This document shows, one piece after another, positions 59,001 through 64,000 of a DNA stretch of 64,000 nt. The translations under genes and the position numbers were made by a program. The DNA is from Adineta ricciae (lineage: Eukaryota; Rotifera; Eurotatoria; Adinetida; Adinetidae): assembly GCA_905250025.1 (NCBI GenBank), contig CAJNOJ010000036.1, positions 62,001 to 126,000 of the forward strand. The letters run 5' to 3'. Position 1 is the stretch's first letter. Each line of letters opens with the position of its first letter. The notes under the pieces were generated by a model. It was given only the letters and a program-made list of their open reading frames with translations, did no database searches and was not told where the DNA came from.

Positions 59001-60847
59001 TGAATCGTGAAGAGATATTCGATTACACAAGAAAATATACTACTAACTCTAATCGGATTGTGGTTTAAACAAGTATAAGAAACGAGTCGTAAAATGAAGT
59101 TTCTTTTTCTTTTTAATGATTCTATTTTCCTCGATGATGTAACGGAGAAATCGTCAAAATAGATTCGACATTCTTTTAAATAGCTCTATTAAACTATTTA
59201 CTAGACCCCAATGTCGTTTGATTAATATTCAATGAATTTGTCGTGTCTAGTTTAAGCTTCGGATTATTTAACATCGTTATTTCGCTTGCCCAAAAGAAAA
59301 GAGAAACGTATGTATCACCTTCCATGTAAGTCTGTGGATCAGTGTACGTATCGATTAGAGGAAAGAAAATGACTTCAAGATGTTATTGATGTTTTGCAAT
59401 AGAACAAATCAATGCTCAGTCAAATAATTAGCAGCAAATTTGAGATGTGATATGTTTTGGAGTTGATCGAGATAAAGTCAAACAATCTTTGATCACAAAA
59501 TCAATGGATGTATCGTTAGTACAGTGTGTAGTAAGAGGAAAAAAGATACTCGATGCCCCGATCAGCGATTTCATAGTCAATAAAAAGATGTTATTCTTCT
59601 TAACGAGAGGCATAGTTCGAGTCGAACAATGTCTTGTAAAAGAAACAGTTTAATATATAAAAAAAAGACTCGGACATTCTTGTATGAAACCGTACGACTA
59701 AGTCTGTATGAGAAGAAAAAACAAAGGATTCATTTTGTGTCTAGTTCATTGAATATACTAAAAGAAAGACAATAGACGAGTTGTGAATATATTTCTCAGT
59801 TCGATTGACAAGAAGAACTTTGCTGATCGTCGATCATTAATCTTCGATCTAACTTCTTGATTAGTTTTTCGCACAAATATTCATAATGGGTTAGATTTTA
59901 TCATATCCATCAATGTAAAATTGAATATGATTCGCATCGATCACCATTTAGTGAATGTCTTTTCAACGCATTCGTCACTCTCTTTTAAACATAAGACGTT
60001 TTTTCTGTCGGTATTTCATACATTTTCTCTCTCTCTTCTTATCCTTTCTTGTCATCACATCAATGTAAATGGTGTTAAAAAGGCCAATCTATACGTACAA
60101 AAAAAAAAAGACAATCGCATTCACTTCATTCCTAACAATTAATTTCTATGTCATTCAATCGCAAGTTGAACATGCAAAATGGAATTTTATCTTCTCTCGA
60201 TTCATGCTGAACAGAATTCTTTTCTTTCTATTAAACAGACATCGTTAGATTGTTTTATACACATACCAATGATGACTTAGATATCTTGTTATTCTTTTAC
60301 TGATACTCAATCATGTCCTTCAGACAATGGATTGTATATATGAGAACTGTAGACAAATGAAAGAAAGAGCTCGTATTTTGACGATCATCAATCAACGGAT
60401 GAATGAACGACAACGATGTCTCACACTGATCTATCTCGTAACAGGTGTAGATGTTGAAGATGAAAAGATGAAATCTTCACTTACATCGACTGGTACTGTT
60501 GCTACTGTTGGCGTTAGTGTTGTTATCGTATTGGAATCGCTGCGAGATACGCGTTGTGATCCACATGGTGAAAACCATTTCGTCCACTTTTTAGTCCATG
60601 CTAACGGTCGTTTCATGGAAGTGTTTTCTTTCTGCAGTCCATTTAGATGTGTTTTGACGTGATTAGAATTCATTCCAGTATGTGATACTAATGGACTGTG
60701 TTGATCATTATTTGGTATTGATGATAATGAGGGTGGTAGTAGTTGTTGTCGTTTAGCTGTTCTTTTCTTACGTCGATGAAGCGAATGGTTATTGTTACTC
60801 GATTCGATCATACTTATAGTAGAAATCATCGCTTTGCGATGCTCCAT
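53048..60847 (-). CDS. Large disordered protein with long introns, family not recognised
   Basis: Four exons join exactly in phase 0: 60443-60847 (135 codons), 57832-57897 (22), 53863-54852 (330) and 53048-53767 (240 with stop), giving 726 aa. The first exon is basic (LHRRKKRTAKRQQLL, TKKWTKWFSPCGSQ). The second is a charged micro-exon (RTKSENDLSKRGSIDQ). The rest is Ser/Thr/Pro/Asn-rich and mostly disordered, with a nine-histidine run. Short repeats of a xxxQT-type motif occur: CASQTQL, DVGLQVN, DVETNTEP, SSSQTVD, KAAQTPN, SIETN. I do not recognise the family; a scaffold or cytoskeletal adaptor would fit the composition but is speculation. Introns 1 and 2 are 2545 and 2979 bp, about 50 times the local norm. 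It is tail-to-tail with DNAI7, about 30 bp apart. Confidence 0.65.
55791..55810. repeat. (CT)n microsatellite
   Basis: A run of CT dinucleotides of about 19 bp inside the long intron. Confidence 0.9.
56398..56417. repeat. (TA)n microsatellite
   Basis: A run of alternating A and T of about 20 bp inside the long intron. Confidence 0.9.
57898..60442. other. Long intron 1 of the disordered-protein gene
   Basis: A 2.5-kb AT-rich stretch without a supportable gene. A plus-strand frame at 59447-59653 overlaps a minus-strand frame and shows no motif. Confidence 0.45.
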
Positions 60848-63800
60848 ATCTTCTCGTTTGGTAGTTGTTTATAAAAAAAAAGAGATAAGTATAGGTCAAA
60901 CAATAACGACAGAGTAAAACGATAACTGTTCAATTAATCATTTTCATAAATTCGTTCTCATAGTAGTTTCACTATGAGATTTCGAATAACAACACAGACA
61001 AAACAAAATAGGCAACAACGAAATCTAGAATGAACGGAAAAGGTATAGAAATAAGACCAATGGTTAGAGCACCTATCGTGGATAATCGTATTAGCGTGAG
61101 GTATGCGTGCATGCGTGATTATTGTTATTCGAGAATGAATGAAGAAGAGAGGGAGGTGTAGTTGGTCCGCCGATACCAATGGTCATATCGCAGTATACTT
61201 ACAAACAGTAGAGAGAAAGAAAGAAAGAAAGAAAGATTGAATAAAGAGAAAAAGAAGCGAAGAAATCAATGACATTTAAATCAAAAAAGTAAAGTGAGAA
61301 TGAATGAACGGGAGAGAAAGAGAAGGAGAGCGAGCACAACGAATACTAATAGTGAGACATGAGACAGACAAGTGATGATGGTTGAGTAAGTGTTGTGATA
61401 CATGAATATAAATCAGCTTCTGACTGATTCTACAAGTGTATGTCATCGAAAACGAAAGAAAGTAGCAACTTCTTACATATCATCTCTTGATCATAAAACA
61501 GAACATCTTTTGTTCGAAATATCGGATTGGAAAGAGTCTACGTGTGGATAGTAGCTGTCCATTAATACTTTATCAGCATGTACATGCATGCTTAGCACAT
61601 GTCCGGAAGGGAACTGTCCTTATTGAGATTAGAATAATAATGATATTCAACCGTCGAAGATTAAATCAACGTGTCGTTTCTTTTTTATAATAAAGTTGTT
61701 CAAGATAATTTCTGTCTCCTCCTAATCAAAACAGATCAACTAGACTGTTCGAAGTTAATAATCATGTTAAGATGTATATCATTCATTTACTTACTTACTT
61801 CAAACTGCTTCCGGCAAAGATATATCGATCATTATCAATGTATATCATTGTCTAGAACAGGTGTATATCGTCGATAAGTTTTGCTATCATATACATAGTC
61901 TTTCTTTCATATCGTTCGATCGATTGAATCCAAAGAATAAAAAAAATGATGAACGATTGCGGATGGGAGAACAAGTAAATGATAATAATGATGTAATTTC
62001 TGTTCATTAATTGCTTTTACTTGACTATTGATGTTGTTGTTGTTATCAATGATAATGACGCTAGTGTTTGTCTTTGTCTCGTAAACTGTTCATAAAGTTT
62101 CTCATTACATCCCGAATTGATGAGAAAATCGATCAAAGAAGAACAAAAAAACAATATTCATTCTCTCATACGCTCTTTTACTCTTTCATCAAGCAATCTT
62201 CCATCGCTAATGCAAATAAATGTTACCTTTCTCTTCCATAAACTCTCAGTTCGATGACAAACAAGCAATTAATATTTCGTTGTGCTTATCAATCTGCGGA
62301 TGAAATATGTAAACTAGTGATTGATATGAAAGTTAGTCGAGTGATGGTGGAATACAAACTAGTAGCAACCATGAGTAACCTACGTGTTTGATCGATGACT
62401 TCGTGTTCGTATGATGAGAATTTGCAATTGAAAAGTAAATGATGTCAGTAGTTATGCAAGAGACTCTTTAATGATCAACATAGATACGCATCGTATGGAT
62501 AGACATGTCCAACATGTTAAAGAATTAAGAAATCACAAATTTGTCGTTTGCCTTCGTATCTGATCGCAAACTTGTTGACAGTATTAAGCTTCGTGCATAT
62601 GTAAATCATGAGAGATATGCAGTGAAGTGTATGCTAGAATGTATCCTTTCGGCGAAAAGTGAAAGAAGAATATGATCGACTTCGGTCAAAAGAAAAAAAA
62701 ACGATTCCAGCAATGTCGATAGACGCTACGCTGGAATAAATCCGAAAGCTTAAATTTAACGCATATAGTTCAGATTGATGTTCAATGTCTGTAGAGTGTA
62801 TTGTTTCCTAAAGTAGCTTATGGGATTATTCCTTATTCACTTGTTGATGAGAAGTAAGATTGTATATGTCTAGTGATGCAGTTTATTGATATAATTCGTT
62901 AAAATATTTCAATTTGGTTCGTCAGAGTAGATAAATGTCTATGTTTAACGAAAAGATTTTATGTAAATGTTCATATTTAAGCTGAAACTAAATGAACTTG
63001 TTCGTTTGAATCAAGTTTTATTTTCGTCCTTTTCTCTTCCTTCTCGTAATTCCATTTAACAAATCCAACACCGGCCGATTGACATATCTTCAGTTATCCG
63101 ATTTATTCGTCCCAATTATCATCAACTAACACATTTATTTAGATAGACATATATTGCTGTTAGCTATGACATTTGTTCTGGTACTATCATATATTAGTCC
63201 GCGGAGTTTTCAACTTACAACGTATTATGACAAGGACTAGATCATCTCTCGTGAGTTGCTCGCTGAAGAATTAGAAGTAATAATTGGTTAAAGGAAAATA
63301 GATCTCATTCGATTTCGCTTCAGAGAATTCTTCAGGGAATTTGTTAGACGGCAGACTTTCGATAATGATCAATGACTTGAAGAAACTGTTCGAGATGTTA
63401 GAAAGAGCAAATACAATGATCAATTTCATCGATCTCCCTCGAGTAATATTCAGACAATTTGTTAGAAATTTGCCTTCGTTTTCTTGTTGGAGAAATATTG
63501 CTAATTATGTAGCAAATATAAAAGAAATTATTGTGCTAATAATTAAGATTTTGTGCTATAAAAGATCCGAGTATCAATTATTGATTGAGTAAATTTACTA
63601 CGTTATCAAATGAATGAAACAATTAAATATGTTCTGACTCGATTAGTATTATTCATCGACATTGAAGTAGTTCTAGTGAGAAAGCAGAACTTCACACGTT
63701 CATTCGGATAATTTTCATTGACACCATCTGGTGTCGATCATCATCTGATCTTTTCAATAGTATAGATTCGAGATTCTACAGATGTTTGCCTTCATTTCTC

Positions 63801-64000
63801 GTTCTCCCTCTCCTTCAATGTCTAGAAAAACAAAGCGAGGGAGAAGAAAAAAGTCAATTTATGAATGCCTGTTAATTAGCTTGTTGGTTGAGTTGAAAGG
63901 CAAGCGGAAACAGTATGATATGCAAAAGACATCGTGTAGTAGAAGAAGAGAATTATGAAAATCAACAATTTACGCAATACATGGCTGTATCGTCGGATAA
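60848..64000. other. AT-rich region to the right edge, no gene seen
   Basis: A 3.15-kb stretch upstream of the minus-strand gene starting at 60847. It holds a (GAAA)n tract at about 61211-61235 and purine-rich segments (61300-61340). An 83-codon open frame at 63341-63592 has no motif or neighbouring splice structure. It may contain the promoter and non-coding 5' exons of the disordered-protein gene. Confidence 0.45.
61211..61235. repeat. (GAAA)n microsatellite
   Basis: A run of GAAA tetramers upstream of the disordered-protein gene. Confidence 0.9.

Noticed and set aside
59447-59653. 68-codon plus-strand frame
   Set aside because: It overlaps a minus-strand frame of similar size and has no recognisable feature.
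63341-63592. 83-codon frame near the right edge
   Set aside because: No motif, no splice sites and AT-biased amino acids; not supportable as a gene.
1-64000. CRISPR arrays, bacterial operons, rRNA genes
   Set aside because: None seen. The window is animal nuclear DNA, and repeats are microsatellites or inverted repeats.

Overview
The window looks like nuclear DNA of a bdelloid rotifer (Adineta/Rotaria type). The genes are animal genes with near-universal GT-AG introns of about 45-60 bp. Composition is AT-rich, and several start codons sit 0-20 nt behind a pyrimidine-rich AG, as expected for spliced-leader trans-splicing. There is also a bacterial/fungal-type DUF427 gene and compact DNA transposons with long inverted repeats. 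The organism is inferred from gene style. I could not run any search.

Layout. 1-235 holds the 5' end of a Ubc13/UBE2N gene (minus). 638-2562 is AP endonuclease 2 with a GRF zinc finger (plus). 2668-2952 is the DUF427 gene (minus). 4499-11990 is a polycystin-1/REJ-type receptor with two NHL modules, REJ, GPS and PLAT domains but no channel domain (plus). 12137-12397 is a small double zinc-finger ORF (minus). 12665-17920 is LRRIQ1 (minus). 18831-19946 is an ankyrin-like gene fragment disrupted by an inverted repeat. 20348-23104 is SUGP1 (plus), 24232-25760 a T-box factor (plus), 25855-27771 a GH18 chitinase (minus), 28929-29942 a C16orf89-family secreted protein (plus) and 31318-32222 an unrecognised coiled-coil protein (plus). 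On the minus strand follow laforin (32279-33443), a long hydrophilic helical protein recalling tardigrade CAHS architecture (33722-34672) and mitochondrial ribosomal protein S7 (35074-35856). A deleted Merlin-type transposon (35883-36972) lies directly upstream of S7. An ARF/ARL GTPase occupies 37135-38043 (minus).

38599-46232 is the most unusual locus. Exons in one consistent reading frame on the minus strand encode an active-looking ubiquitin-specific protease (USP) domain, then a zinc-binding/MULE-type DDE transposase, then a second USP-like domain whose catalytic cysteine appears to be serine. Weak inverted repeats lie at the two ends. I read this as a MULE-like transposon, or a gene domesticated from one, that carries deubiquitinase domains.

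46837-47778 is a non-autonomous Tc1/mariner-like element with 198-bp inverted repeats and TA at both ends. 49368-53014 is the axonemal dynein-associated protein DNAI7/CASC1 (plus), with an antisense tRNA-Leu(UAG) in its largest intron. 53048-60847 is a low-complexity protein with two unusually long introns of about 2.5 and 3.0 kb (minus). 60848-64000 is AT-rich sequence without a supportable gene.

There are no operons. Functional themes are ciliary proteins (LRRIQ1, DNAI7, perhaps the polycystin-like receptor), DNA repair and ubiquitin (UBE2N, APEX2), RNA splicing (SUGP1), glycogen/chitin metabolism (laforin, GH18) and mobile DNA.
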